From contig JAEZJF010000015.1 in NCBI GenBank assembly GCA_023415825.1, forward strand, positions 62,001 to 126,000: a stretch of 64,000 nucleotides of DNA, written 5' to 3'. Under the pieces are notes generated by a model, which worked only from the letters and a program-made list of their open reading frames with translations, did not search any database and had not been told where the DNA came from. Below, one piece after another: positions 26,400-35,700 of this stretch (positions are counted from its first letter, which is position 1; each line of letters begins with the position of its first letter). The position numbers were made by a program, and so were the translations under genes. The DNA comes from Bacillota bacterium (GTDB taxonomy: Bacteria; Bacillota; Clostridia; DSM-8532).

Positions 26400-26424
26400 C
26401 ATTGAAACACTTTGTGTTATAATA
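26400..26424 (+). promoter_or_regulatory. Palindrome with extended -10 promoter motif, copy 2
   Basis: CATTGAAACAC, TTT, GTGTTATAATA. TATAAT at 26418-26423 is preceded by TG one base away (extended -10). It differs from copy 1 by a compensated change in the innermost pair (C-G for T-A). It lies 78 bp before the H-NOX receptor start and is its likely promoter. Confidence 0.5.
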
Positions 26425-26501
26425 TAAGAAATTGTTGGAAAATACAAAAAAATAATAATTCTTCGCTTATTTATGAATTTATTTTGATGGGGGTGCATGC
26501 A

Positions 26502-28316
26502 ATGAAAGGAACAGTTGTATCGTTATGGATAAAGACATTTAAAGGTATTTACGGAGAGGATAGTATAAATAAAGCGCTACAGGGGGCTGGCTGGCAGGAG
26601 GACAGGGTTATCTCACCGCTTGAGGACATCAATGATGACGAGGTCAGGAAGTTTTTCACCAATGTAGCAAGACAAGTCAACAAAGATGAGTCTGTTATTC
26701 TCAGGGAATTGGGACGTAAAAATATTTTTTCTTTTCAAAAGTGGTTCCCATCGTATTTTGAAAGAAAGAGCCTAAGAGGTTTTATTACCTTAATGGATGA
26801 TGTCCATACCCAGATCACCAAGAAAATCAAAGGTGCAAGACCACCGCGCATGCTGATAAAAGAAATATCACCTACCGAGATTGAATTACAATATGTATCT
26901 AAAAGAGGCTTTTTTGATTACTTTTTAGGATTGCTTGAGGGCAGCGCTGAAGCCTTCAATGAAAAGCTTGAATGGTCTGAAATAGAACGGGGAAAGACTA
27001 GCGATGGGGCAAGCTTTCTAACTGTACGGCTTAAGTTTGAGAAGCAGGATGATGTTGTTAAAAATCACACCATTAACAAGATTCTGTCCCTGGGATTTAT
27101 AAAAAGTATTCCTGTCAAGCTTTCTCTTTACACATCTTTGATATTTGCAGCAGCTTACATTCTGCCCGATATGACACAGCGTTTGGGAACGGGTTTAATC
27201 TATACCGCTATCCTGTTCGTCGCTGTCTTAGTTATATCCCTTGGTATTCTATATCCCATGAAGGACTTTAAAGACGAGCTTGAGCGTATGGGCGGCCTGG
27301 ATTTTTCAGGAAAAACAAGGATAAAGACAGGAGACCAGTTTGAGAAGTTTTCTTCTTTATTCAATGTCATTAAGGATAATATCAGGAAGGACTTCCTTGT
27401 GCTCAAAGGCGGTACTGATGATATGTACCGTTTTACAAAGGAATTCGGAGAAATAGCGGAAAAGATGAAAACGCTGTCCGACAGCATTTCAGGTACGGTG
27501 CAGGAAGTAGCCTATGGCGCAGTGCATCAGGCTGAGGAAACCGAGAAGGTTGTACAGGAGCTGAACAACAATATTACCAGTATCAATGATATCGCCCGTT
27601 CGGAGCTCAAAGAAAAGGAAAAGCTGGAACAATCCGTTGAAACCATAAGCAGCTCCCAGAAGGACATTGAAAAAGTTTCGGGCATGATTGTGGAAGTCAA
27701 GGATAACTTTGCGAAGGTCAATGTTCAGGCCGAAGAACTCGCAGGCAAAGCCAACGAAATTATGACCATTGTTACTACAGTATCCTCTATTGCCGAACAA
27801 ACCAATCTTCTAGCTCTTAACGCGGCCATTGAAGCGGCCAGAGCTGGCGAAACAGGAAGAGGCTTTGCAGTCGTTGCCGATGAAATCCGTAAGCTTGCCG
27901 AAAGCTCTAAAAATGCTGTTAAGACAATAAATGAAAACCTTATCCAATTCACAGGAGAAATCAGTTCCGTTGTGGAGGAGATTGCAAACCAATTTGAGCA
28001 ACTGGAAGAAAGCAACAGAACCCTGATACAGGTCTCCCAGGAAAATATGACCTCTACGGAACAGGTATCCCATGTAGCCCATGAGATCTCCAAGCTGGTC
28101 GAGAACCTGTCCAATGAGACCACCAGAATTACAAACGTTTTTGAGAACATCCATTCACTTGCAGCCATCGCAGAGGAAAACTCCGCTTCCTCCGAAGAAA
28201 TGAGCGCCACTGTAATGGAATACTCTGAGAAAATTAAAGAGCAGATGGAATATATCCAGCAACTGGAACAGCTTACCCTTGAGTTTAAAGGTGAGATCAA
28301 AAAATATATTATATAG
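26502..28316 (+). CDS. H-NOX methyl-accepting chemotaxis protein (predicted O2 sensor)
   Basis: A 604-residue chemoreceptor. Residues 1-185 are an H-NOX heme domain with every key position at the same number as in the Thermoanaerobacter/Caldanaerobacter protein: proximal ligand His102 (DDVHTQ), Tyr131-Ser133-Arg135 (YVSKR) that holds the heme propionates, Pro115, and the distal Trp9, Asn74 and Tyr140 that hydrogen-bond bound O2. Two membrane helices (about 200-255), a linker and a long coiled-coil signalling domain follow, with the kinase-contact tip IAEQTNLLALNAAIEAARAG split by family-conserved Glu/Gln. The ATG at 26502 has GGGGGTG upstream; an extra 30 residues in the longer frame do not belong to the fold. 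Role: aerotaxis, likely O2 avoidance, through CheA/CheW encoded elsewhere. Confidence 0.95.
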   Translation: MKGTVVSLWIKTFKGIYGEDSINKALQGAGWQEDRVISPLEDINDDEVRKFFTNVARQVNKDESVILRELGRKNIFSFQKWFPSYFERKSLRGFITLMDDVHTQITKKIKGARPPRMLIKEISPTEIELQYVSKRGFFDYFLGLLEGSAEAFNEKLEWSEIERGKTSDGASFLTVRLKFEKQDDVVKNHTINKILSLGFIKSIPVKLSLYTSLIFAAAYILPDMTQRLGTGLIYTAILFVAVLVISLGILYPMKDFKDELERMGGLDFSGKTRIKTGDQFEKFSSLFNVIKDNIRKDFLVLKGGTDDMYRFTKEFGEIAEKMKTLSDSISGTVQEVAYGAVHQAEETEKVVQELNNNITSINDIARSELKEKEKLEQSVETISSSQKDIEKVSGMIVEVKDNFAKVNVQAEELAGKANEIMTIVTTVSSIAEQTNLLALNAAIEAARAGETGRGFAVVADEIRKLAESSKNAVKTINENLIQFTGEISSVVEEIANQFEQLEESNRTLIQVSQENMTSTEQVSHVAHEISKLVENLSNETTRITNVFENIHSLAAIAEENSASSEEMSATVMEYSEKIKEQMEYIQQLEQLTLEFKGEIKKYII

Positions 28317-28342
28317 GGCTATACTATAGAAAGGTAAGCCAG

Positions 28343-28816
28343 ATGAGAAATACAGCTTTTTTTCAAACAACCATTGGTTTAATAGGTATCTCTGAAAGTG
28401 ATGGTGCCATAATCGAATTATTTTTGGTAAAAGAATATGAATCCAAAGAGCCCGTGGGGAAGGAAACACCTATACTTAAGGCAGCCATAAAACAATTGAA
28501 GGAATATCTTACCGGCAAACGAAAGGTTTTTGACTTACCGCTTGCTCCTGAAGGTACAGAATTCCAAAAGAAAGTGTGGAAAGCTCTTCGGGACATTCCC
28601 TATGGTCAAACTCAAAGCTACAAACAGGTGGCTGAAAATATAGGCCAGCCCAAGGCTTCACGGGCTGTCGGTATGGCCAATAACAAAAATCCTATTATGA
28701 TTGTGACACCCTGCCACCGTGTTATTGGTGCCAATGGCAAGTTGGTTGGCTATGCTGGAGGGCTGGACATTAAGGAAAAACTTCTGGAATTGGAAAAGGC
28801 TCATGTAAACGGTTAA
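28343..28816 (+). CDS. ogt: Methylated-DNA-protein-cysteine methyltransferase
   Basis: A 157-residue suicide enzyme that removes O6-alkyl groups from guanine. The active-site motif is TPCHRVIG with acceptor Cys124, preceded by the DNA-binding helix (YGQTQSYKQVAENIG, KASRAVGMANNKNP). The length is typical of the Ogt/YbaZ-size single-domain form with a short N-terminal domain. It begins 26 bp after the receptor gene. Its stop codon overlaps that of the convergent lacI-type gene (they share TTAA at 28813-28816). Confidence 0.95.
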   Translation: MRNTAFFQTTIGLIGISESDGAIIELFLVKEYESKEPVGKETPILKAAIKQLKEYLTGKRKVFDLPLAPEGTEFQKKVWKALRDIPYGQTQSYKQVAENIGQPKASRAVGMANNKNPIMIVTPCHRVIGANGKLVGYAGGLDIKEKLLELEKAHVNG

Positions 28817-29829
28817 TCCTTAACCGGTAAGGAAGCGACGCTTTCCCGTTCCACCAGATAGGTCGGAAGAATGATTTCTGACTTTTCGGGTACCTTGCCT
28901 TCCAGCCTCTGGAGCATGAAATCAACAGCCAGTTTGCCTTTTAAATGGATATCCTGATGGATGGTGGTGAGAGTAGGAGTTATCATACGGCATAGACTGA
29001 TATCATCAAAACCGACTACCGAGATATCATCCGGCACATGAACACCTTTTTGGCGCAAGCCCGATATGATTCCCGCCGCCATGATATCTGCGGTTACAAC
29101 CAGGCCTGTGACATCAGGAATCTTCATAAGTTCGTGGCTAAGGTTGATACAGGAGGCAATATCCATTTCATGCTCGAGGACCAGATGATTGTCAAAGGGA
29201 ATAGCGCTTTCTACTAGAGCGGCTTTATATCCGTAAAAGCGTTCCTGCAGCACCCCTCCGTCCCGAATGCTTGGAGATGCGAAGGCGATACGACGATGAC
29301 CATGGGAGATTAAATGCTTGGTGGCGGTATAGCTGCCCTTAAAATCATCCAGGCCTACATTGCAGAAATTGGGATGATGGACATAGCTGTCAATGAGAAC
29401 GATAGGAATAGTGAGGGTGGAAAGTACATCAAAAAACTGATCTTTGAAAATACCAGTAAAGAATAAACCGTCCACCTTCCAATTACGCAAAAAGGCTAGC
29501 AGCTCTTCGGAGGTTTCGACTGTTCTCAGCATAAGGTAATAACCATTTTCACGAAGCGTTTGTTCAATAGCTCCGGTAAAGTACGATTGGAAAGGGTCTT
29601 CCATAATATTGGAAGGTGTAACAATATGGTTGATCATTCCAATGACATTAGAGGAATTAGAAACAAGGGAGCGAGCCGTCATATTGGGTACATAGCTCAA
29701 TTCTTCGATAGCTTTCTCTATTTTTTCTATGGTTTCTGCAGAAACGCGCCCGGCTTTGCCGTGGATAACATTGGATACCGTTGTACAACTGACACCCGTG
29801 ATCTTGGCTATATCTTTAATGGTAGTCAT
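28813..29829 (-). CDS. LacI-family transcriptional regulator
   Basis: A 338-residue repressor. The N-terminal helix-turn-helix is MTTIKDIAKITGVSCTTVSN, followed by the hinge (YVPNMTARSL) and a periplasmic-binding-protein-like effector domain with DGLFFTGIFK and VVGFDDISLCRMITPTLTT, which is diagnostic for the family. The start at 29829 begins exactly at the HTH; the 25 extra residues in the longer frame lie over its own operator-like repeat and are rejected. No sugar operon is adjacent, so its regulon cannot be inferred from this window. Confidence 0.93.
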   Translation of the reverse strand: MTTIKDIAKITGVSCTTVSNVIHGKAGRVSAETIEKIEKAIEELSYVPNMTARSLVSNSSNVIGMINHIVTPSNIMEDPFQSYFTGAIEQTLRENGYYLMLRTVETSEELLAFLRNWKVDGLFFTGIFKDQFFDVLSTLTIPIVLIDSYVHHPNFCNVGLDDFKGSYTATKHLISHGHRRIAFASPSIRDGGVLQERFYGYKAALVESAIPFDNHLVLEHEMDIASCINLSHELMKIPDVTGLVVTADIMAAGIISGLRQKGVHVPDDISVVGFDDISLCRMITPTLTTIHQDIHLKGKLAVDFMLQRLEGKVPEKSEIILPTYLVERESVASLPVKD

Positions 29830-29861
29830 TTTAAAGCATCCTTTCGGAGAGAGGTTTAATG

Positions 29862-29882
29862 TTAAACTTAATACTAGTTTAG
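29862..29882. promoter_or_regulatory. Possible LacI-type operator
   Basis: TTAAAC (29862-29867) and GTTTAG (29877-29882) form an inverted repeat with one mismatch around a 9-nt centre, 33 bp upstream of the lacI-type start. Autoregulation is plausible. The rest of the gap to 30023 contains only an unsupported hydrophobic reading frame. Confidence 0.35.
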
Positions 29883-30023
29883 CATTTTTGACAATTTGGT
29901 ACAAATATTATTTTATGCTTTATTGCTTAGCCTGATCATCGAGTCTTTGTTGATTATTATCCTGTTGGCCGCTGTTATGGTGTCAGCCCTTTATGTACAT
30001 AAGAAAGCTAACAGGATGCTTTC

Positions 30024-31619
30024 TTAAGAATGAGCAATATTTTGCAGCGTGGAGACGAAAAAGTCGATCTCTTCACGGGTATTATAAAGAGCAAACGAGG
30101 CTCGAATTGTGCTTTCAAGTCCATATCTTCTTAGAATGGGCTGTGAGCAATGGTGTCCGGTACGAACAGCAATCCCTTCATTATTGAGGGCCTTCCCGAC
30201 TTCTTCGGGAGTATGCCCCTCCATAAGAAATGAAAGGATGCCTGTCTTTTGCGGTGCATGGCCCAAAAGCATCAGTCCGGGAATCTGCTCCATTGACGAC
30301 CTTGCATATTCCAAAAGCTCATGCTCGTATTGGGATATGGCATCAAGGCCCACTTTTGAAATGTAATCCAATGCAGCTCCCAGTCCAATAGCGTCGGCTA
30401 TGCTGCCCGTACCTGCCTCAAATCTGTGGGGAGGGGATTTGTAGGAGGATTTTTCAATAGTGACATCGGAGATCATGTTACCGCCTCCCTGATAGGGCTC
30501 CATGGCTTCCAATAGATCAGCTTTTCCAAATAATACGCCAATTCCCGTGGGCCCGAAAACCTTATGGCCCGAAAACACATAAAAGTCACAGTCCAGAGCC
30601 TTAACATCAACCTTTAGATGGGCTGCGGCCTGCGCGCCGTCAACTAAAACCTTCGCACCGTTGCGGTGGGCCATATCGATCATCTCAAATGCCGGAGTGA
30701 TGGTACCAAGAGCATTTGAAACATGGGTGAAGGCAACGAGCTTTGTCCTGGTACTTAAGAGCTTTTCATATTCAGACAGAATAATTTGGCCCTCATCGTC
30801 CACCGGCACAGTTTTCAGCCTAGCCCCGGTTTGCTTGCAGACCATTTGCCAGGGCACAATATTGGCGTGATGCTCAAGCATTGTAATGATGACTTCATCA
30901 TCCTTTTGAAGGTTTTGAAGGCCATAGGTCTGAGCCACCAAATTGATACCCTCGGTCGCACCCCGAACAAATACAATCTCATGGGAGCCATCCGCGTTTA
31001 AAAATTCGGCAACTTTCTTTCGCGCACCTTCATAAGCATCGGTCGTACGTGCAGCCAGGGTGTGGGCCGCCCTGTGGACATTGGAATTTTCATGCTCATA
31101 GAAATATTTGAGACGGTCTATTACCTGTCTGGGCTTTTGAGTCGTGGCGGCGTTATCGAACCAGATAAGGTTTTTTCCGTTTATTTTTTCCTCCAGAATG
31201 GGGAAGTCCTTACGGATGGTGTACACATCAAAAGGCACAGGATTGAATCCTGAAATAAAAACAGGGGATGAAATCTTATCGGACAGTCCCCCAAAGTCAG
31301 GGATGGCATAGGAATCAAGCAGAGTGGAGGTATCACCAGCTTCAAAGCAGGGCGAACATTCCTGTTTGCCGGAATCATTGAGTGTGAGGGACTCATCAAA
31401 TAGATTGAAGCCCTTGGAGAGGACATGGACAAAATCACTTTCAGCTAAAATCCGGTTCTGGGTAAGCAGCTCTTCGGCTTTGTTACGGACACACCGGCAA
31501 GCCTCTAAAGGGCAGTCTGCAGACGCCTCATGCTGTTCAAACTCGGGAAAAAATTCAGGTGTCATGGAACGAACGAGATCAAAAAGCGGCTGGTTCAATT
31601 CGGTATCATTTATCGTCAT
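30024..31619 (-). CDS. Encapsulin cargo: SufS-type cysteine desulfurase with N-terminal targeting extension
   Basis: A 531-residue PLP enzyme. Residues about 130-531 are a group II (SufS/CsdA-like) cysteine desulfurase: LIWFDNAATTQKPRQVI, PLP lysine Lys353 in FSGHKVFGPTGIG, and catalytic Cys491 in VRTGHHCSQP. It converts cysteine to alanine and bound persulfide. The first about 130 residues are absent from ordinary SufS, low in predicted structure, and contain CPLEACRC and CSPC. Such an extension is the cargo-loading domain of desulfurases packed in family 2A encapsulins, and the shell gene lies immediately upstream on the same strand. No sufBCD/U genes are near, so this is not the housekeeping Fe-S enzyme. 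The ATG has AGGTAA upstream, within a duplicated segment. Confidence 0.92.
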   Translation of the reverse strand: MTINDTELNQPLFDLVRSMTPEFFPEFEQHEASADCPLEACRCVRNKAEELLTQNRILAESDFVHVLSKGFNLFDESLTLNDSGKQECSPCFEAGDTSTLLDSYAIPDFGGLSDKISSPVFISGFNPVPFDVYTIRKDFPILEEKINGKNLIWFDNAATTQKPRQVIDRLKYFYEHENSNVHRAAHTLAARTTDAYEGARKKVAEFLNADGSHEIVFVRGATEGINLVAQTYGLQNLQKDDEVIITMLEHHANIVPWQMVCKQTGARLKTVPVDDEGQIILSEYEKLLSTRTKLVAFTHVSNALGTITPAFEMIDMAHRNGAKVLVDGAQAAAHLKVDVKALDCDFYVFSGHKVFGPTGIGVLFGKADLLEAMEPYQGGGNMISDVTIEKSSYKSPPHRFEAGTGSIADAIGLGAALDYISKVGLDAISQYEHELLEYARSSMEQIPGLMLLGHAPQKTGILSFLMEGHTPEEVGKALNNEGIAVRTGHHCSQPILRRYGLESTIRASFALYNTREEIDFFVSTLQNIAHS

Positions 31620-31627
31620 AGTAGTTA

Positions 31628-31673
31628 CCTATGGAGCAATCGAATTTTTCGATCATCCTATGGAGCAATCGAA
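31628..31673. repeat. Tandem 17-bp repeat between shell and cargo genes
   Basis: CCTATGGAGCAATCGAA occurs at 31628-31644 and 31657-31673 (29-bp period). The spacer TTTTTCGATCATCC also matches the last codons of the shell gene (31723-31735, TTTTCGATCATCC). The copy nearest the desulfurase supplies its ribosome site (AGGTAA on the minus strand). Confidence 0.75.
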
Positions 31674-31681
31674 ATATGACT

Positions 31682-31716
31682 TCCGATCCTTCCGTTTTTG
31701 CGGAAGATTTATCGGA
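31682..31716 (-). other. Two-part hairpin directly after the shell gene stop
   Basis: Outer stem 31682-31687 with 31711-31716 (TCCGAT/ATCGGA), inner stem 31689-31694 with 31701-31706 (CTTCCG/CGGAAG), loop of six. It begins three bases after the encapsulin stop codon and lies before the cargo gene in the transcript. On the mRNA strand no U run follows, so it may set shell-to-cargo stoichiometry by partial termination or by mRNA processing. Confidence 0.6.
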
Positions 31717-31718
31717 GG

Positions 31719-32657
31719 CTAGTTTTCGATCATCCCTATATCCACGTTTTCGAGTACGGCGACGGCATCTTCTGTCAAAATGGCCACAGAGCAATAGATG
31801 GAAAGCAAGTAGCTTCCAATTCCCTGATTGTCTATACCCATAAACCGAACTGACAGACCCTTTGATTGTTCTCCCGGCAAACCTGCTTGATAGAGGCCGA
31901 TAACACCCTGTTTTCTCTCCCCGCTTCGGACGAGCAGAATATCAGTTTTGCCTTTATTGCTCTTGGGCTTTTTCAGGCCATCTACAAGGAGCTTGTCACA
32001 GGGCACAATGGGAATGCCTCTCCAGGTCAGGAAAGGTGATCCGTATAGACTGACTGCCACAGGCGGTACACCCCGCTTGGTGCATTCCCGGCCAAAAGCG
32101 GCAATGGCGGCAGGATGGGCGAGAAAGAAGGAAGGCTCCTTCCAGACCTTGGTGATGAGCTCATCAAAATCATCCGGGGTGGGAGAGCCGGAATGGGACT
32201 GTATTCTCTGGGAAGAGTCAATGTTGTTTAATAAGCCGTAGTCGCTGCTATTAACGATCAGGCTTTCCTGCTTCTCTTTAATGCTTTCCATTCCAAGCCG
32301 GAGCTGTTCCTTGATCTGGTCGTAGGGCTTGCTGTAGATATCCGAAACCCGTGTTTCCATTTTAATAATGGATGAAACCGAGGTCAGAAGATACTCTCTT
32401 GGATTGGGCTCATAATCGATAAATCCTTCGGGTATATTATCACTGTTTTTCTGTGAACAGAGTACATCAAGCAGCTTTTCGCCATCCTTGACCGTGTTTA
32501 AGCGAAAAATACCGGAATCCAGGGCTTTCCATTCCATAAACCTTGTGAGCCATCGGGGTGTAATGGGCAGGAATTGGGGGGCGGTTTTTTCGACATTGGC
32601 AAGATTATAAGCGCTACGAGCAGATAAAGCATTTGATTTTATCTCATTTTCCGGCAT
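31719..32657 (-). CDS. Family 2A encapsulin shell protein (SrpI-like)
   Basis: A 312-residue HK97-fold nanocompartment shell protein. Family 2A signatures are PTPDDFDELITKVWKEPSFF, FLAHPAAIAAFGRECTKRG, SLYGSPFLTWRGIPIVPCDK and the C-terminal VRFMGIDNQGIGSYLLSIYC (each shortened here). These match the SrpI-type shells of cyanobacteria and actinobacteria, which package a cysteine desulfurase and store sulfur. The start has AAGGAGAA. No serine acetyltransferase or rhodanese, which often accompany family 2A operons, is found nearby, so the locus is the minimal two-gene form. The shell is encoded first, cargo second, 99 bp apart. Confidence 0.93.
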   Translation of the reverse strand: MPENEIKSNALSARSAYNLANVEKTAPQFLPITPRWLTRFMEWKALDSGIFRLNTVKDGEKLLDVLCSQKNSDNIPEGFIDYEPNPREYLLTSVSSIIKMETRVSDIYSKPYDQIKEQLRLGMESIKEKQESLIVNSSDYGLLNNIDSSQRIQSHSGSPTPDDFDELITKVWKEPSFFLAHPAAIAAFGRECTKRGVPPVAVSLYGSPFLTWRGIPIVPCDKLLVDGLKKPKSNKGKTDILLVRSGERKQGVIGLYQAGLPGEQSKGLSVRFMGIDNQGIGSYLLSIYCSVAILTEDAVAVLENVDIGMIEN

Positions 32658-32780
32658 AGGGTTCTCCTTTTCAGGTTGGTGGCTGATTTATTCTATAGTC
32701 TTTCGTTTCATTGTTTTTCTATTCATTCATTTGTTTGTGATAGTGATATGATAGAAGACAGGGTTCATTGTCGCAGCAGA

Positions 32781-35700
32781 TCATATAGGCAACCCTGAGG
32801 GGATAGCCTCGGGCTCCACCTTTTTTTCATGAACACCAGGAAGAGCATGATCACTGGATCTTGCTCTTTCCAGCATCAGCTTGATCCGGTTGATCTGATT
32901 GACCTCGCTGGCTCCCGGATCATAATCCACTGCCACAATATTGGTCTGAGGATACCTATCCTTGAGGGTTTTAATCATGCCCTTTCCCGTAATATGGTTG
33001 GGAAGGCAGGCAAAGGGCTGCATGCAGATGATGTTATGAGCACCTTCCTCTATTAATTCCACCATTTCGGCTGTGAGCAGCCAGCCTTCGCCCGTATGAT
33101 TGCAGAGGGAAAGAAAGGGCTTGACCTTTTCAGCCATTTCATCAATGGAAACAGGAGCTTTAAATCTCTTGCTCCTTATAAGCGCAGCGCGCATATCGTT
33201 GCGGTAGCTCTCAACGGCACGTATGAAAAGATTACCGATTATTCTTTGGGTATTTCCACCTGAAAGATATTTAAAATTCATCTCCCGTCCATAGGCGCAA
33301 TAGAGGAAGAAATCGGTCAGGCTCGGTACAACCATCTCGGCTCCCGATTCTTCAATAAAGGCGGCCATATTGTTATTGGCTGTGGGGTGATATTTAACAA
33401 GGATTTCACCCACCAGGCCTACCCTGGGCTTTTTCTCATCTCCAATGGCTATCCCTTCAAAATCCTTGACAATTTGTCCCAAGTTGTCACGAAAATCCTT
33501 TCGATTAGCCGTGTGAAGATTTCTTTTACATTTTTTCATCCACTCTTCAAAAAGTTGATTGGTTCTTCCGGTTTCCTTTTCATAGGGACGGATCTGGAAT
33601 AGGACCTTCATGAGAAGATCGCCGTAAATAAGAGCCATAATAGCCTTTTTCCCCAATGACGGGGTGATTTTGAACCCGGGGTTCTTCTCCAGACCGGCTA
33701 CGTTTAGCGAGATAATAGGAATGTTTTGAAACCCTGTGTCCTGTAAGGCTTTTTTCAGGAGAGCCAGGTAATTGCTGGCTCTGCATGGGCCCCCTGTCTG
33801 AGCCATGATGACCGAAGTATGATTGATGTCATATCTTCCTGATTTCAAGGCTCTCAGGATTTGCCCTATAATGATGATGGACGGATAGCATGAATCATTG
33901 TTCACATATTTTAGGCCTTCTTCAATATCCGCTTTATCAACAGTGGACAGGACTTCAAAAAGATAACCTTCTGACCGGACAGCCTCCTGAACCAGCTCAA
34001 AATGTATGGGTGCCATTTGGGGAGCCAGAATGGTGTGATGATTTCTCATTTCTTTTGTGAAAACAGGCCTTGCATAGGGCTGGGATTTGGGAAGAGCATT
34101 AACTGCCTTTCCAGGCCTTGCCTCCATGGCCGCCTTTAACGATCTCAGGCGAATTTTAATTGCACCCAGATTGCTAACCTCGTCTATTTTAAGCATGGTA
34201 TAAATCTTGCCGGTCTTTCTCAAAATTTCTTGGGCTTGCTCGGACGCAATAGAATCAGGACCGCAGCCAAAGGAATTCAGATGGACAAGCTCAAGATTGG
34301 CATTCTTTGAAACAAAATCTGCTGCTTCATAAAGCCGGGAGTGATACATCCATTGATCCAGAACCCTTAAAGGCCGTTCTACTTTACCCAAATGCGAAAC
34401 TGAATCCTCGGTAAGCACAGCAAGACCCAGAGAGGTCAATATTTTTGGAATGCCGTGGTTAACTTCAGGGTCTAAATGGTAGGGCCGGCCCGATAAAACA
34501 ATTCCCCGGCTGTCAGTTTCTTTTAACCCGTCCAGTACTTCTTTCCCTTTCCTCCGGATATCCTCCTTAAACCTGATATCTTCATTCCAGGCCTCTTCTA
34601 CAGCTCGGGCGACTTCTTTCAAGGTAGCACCGGAGCTCTTGAACTCATCAAAAAGCCTTTGGATGAGCCTGGCTTTATCTTCATAGGGGAGAAAAGGATG
34701 ATAGAACCTAACCCCATTTTCCCGGAGCAGATCCATGTTGGCTTTGATCACTTCGGCGTAAGCCGTGACGATGGGGCAATTATAGCAATTGTCAGTATTT
34801 TTGAATTCTACCCGCTCTTTTGGAATGCAGGGATAAAAAATAGTCTTTACATTTTGCCGGATAAGGGCAGCAATATGTCCATGAACTAATTTTGCAGGGT
34901 AACAGGCTGTATCCGACGAAATAGTGTCCATACCCATCTCATAAAGCTTCCGACTGGAAACAGGGGAGAGCTCAACCCTGAAGCCCAGCTCTGAAAAAAA
35001 GGTAAACCAGAAAGGATAGTTTTCATACATATTGAGTACTCTTGGAATTCCTATGATTCCACGGGGCGCTTGGTCAATATCTAAAGGCTTATAGTTAAAG
35101 AGCCTGTTGAATTTATATTCGTAAAGATCAGGCACTTTATCAGAGCGGTCAAGTCCTGCCCCGTTTTCGCACCGATTTCCGGTTATACACTTTCGTTCGT
35201 TTCCAAAAGTATTGACGGTCAAAAGACAATGATTGGTGCATTTTTTACAGCGTGTGATTTTTGTGTCATAAGAAAACACTGCCAGCTTTTCAGCACCTAT
35301 GAGAGAGGTTTGCTTCCCTTTGCCCCAGGCTTGTTTGGCTAAGATGGCTGCTCCGAAAGCCCCCATTAGTCCGGCAATATCCGGCCGCACAACTTCTTTG
35401 CCCGTTATCTTCTCAAAGCTGCGTAAAATGGCATCATTGAGGAAGGTTCCTCCCTGGACCATGATTTTATCGCCTAATTCTGAAGGATCTTTAATTTTGA
35501 TGACCTTATATAGGGCATTCTTTATGACAGAATAGCATAGCCCTGCGGAGAGATCTCCAAGAGCTACGCCTTCCTTCTGAGCCTGTTTGACCTTGGAATT
35601 CATAAAAACCGTACACCGTGAGCCTAAGTCAACAGGGGCCTGCGCTTTTAGCCCCTGCTGGGAAAATTCTTCGACGCTCATATTCAAGGACTTGGCAAAA

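Noticed and set aside
28813..28816. Shared TTAA of the ogt and lacI-type stop codons
   Set aside because: Tight convergent stops are common and carry no clear meaning.
29890..30027. Short hydrophobic plus-strand frame (TTG start, one membrane-like helix, ends RMLS)
   Set aside because: It looks like a small membrane peptide, but it has no ribosome site and lies between two minus-strand genes; not enough support for a gene.
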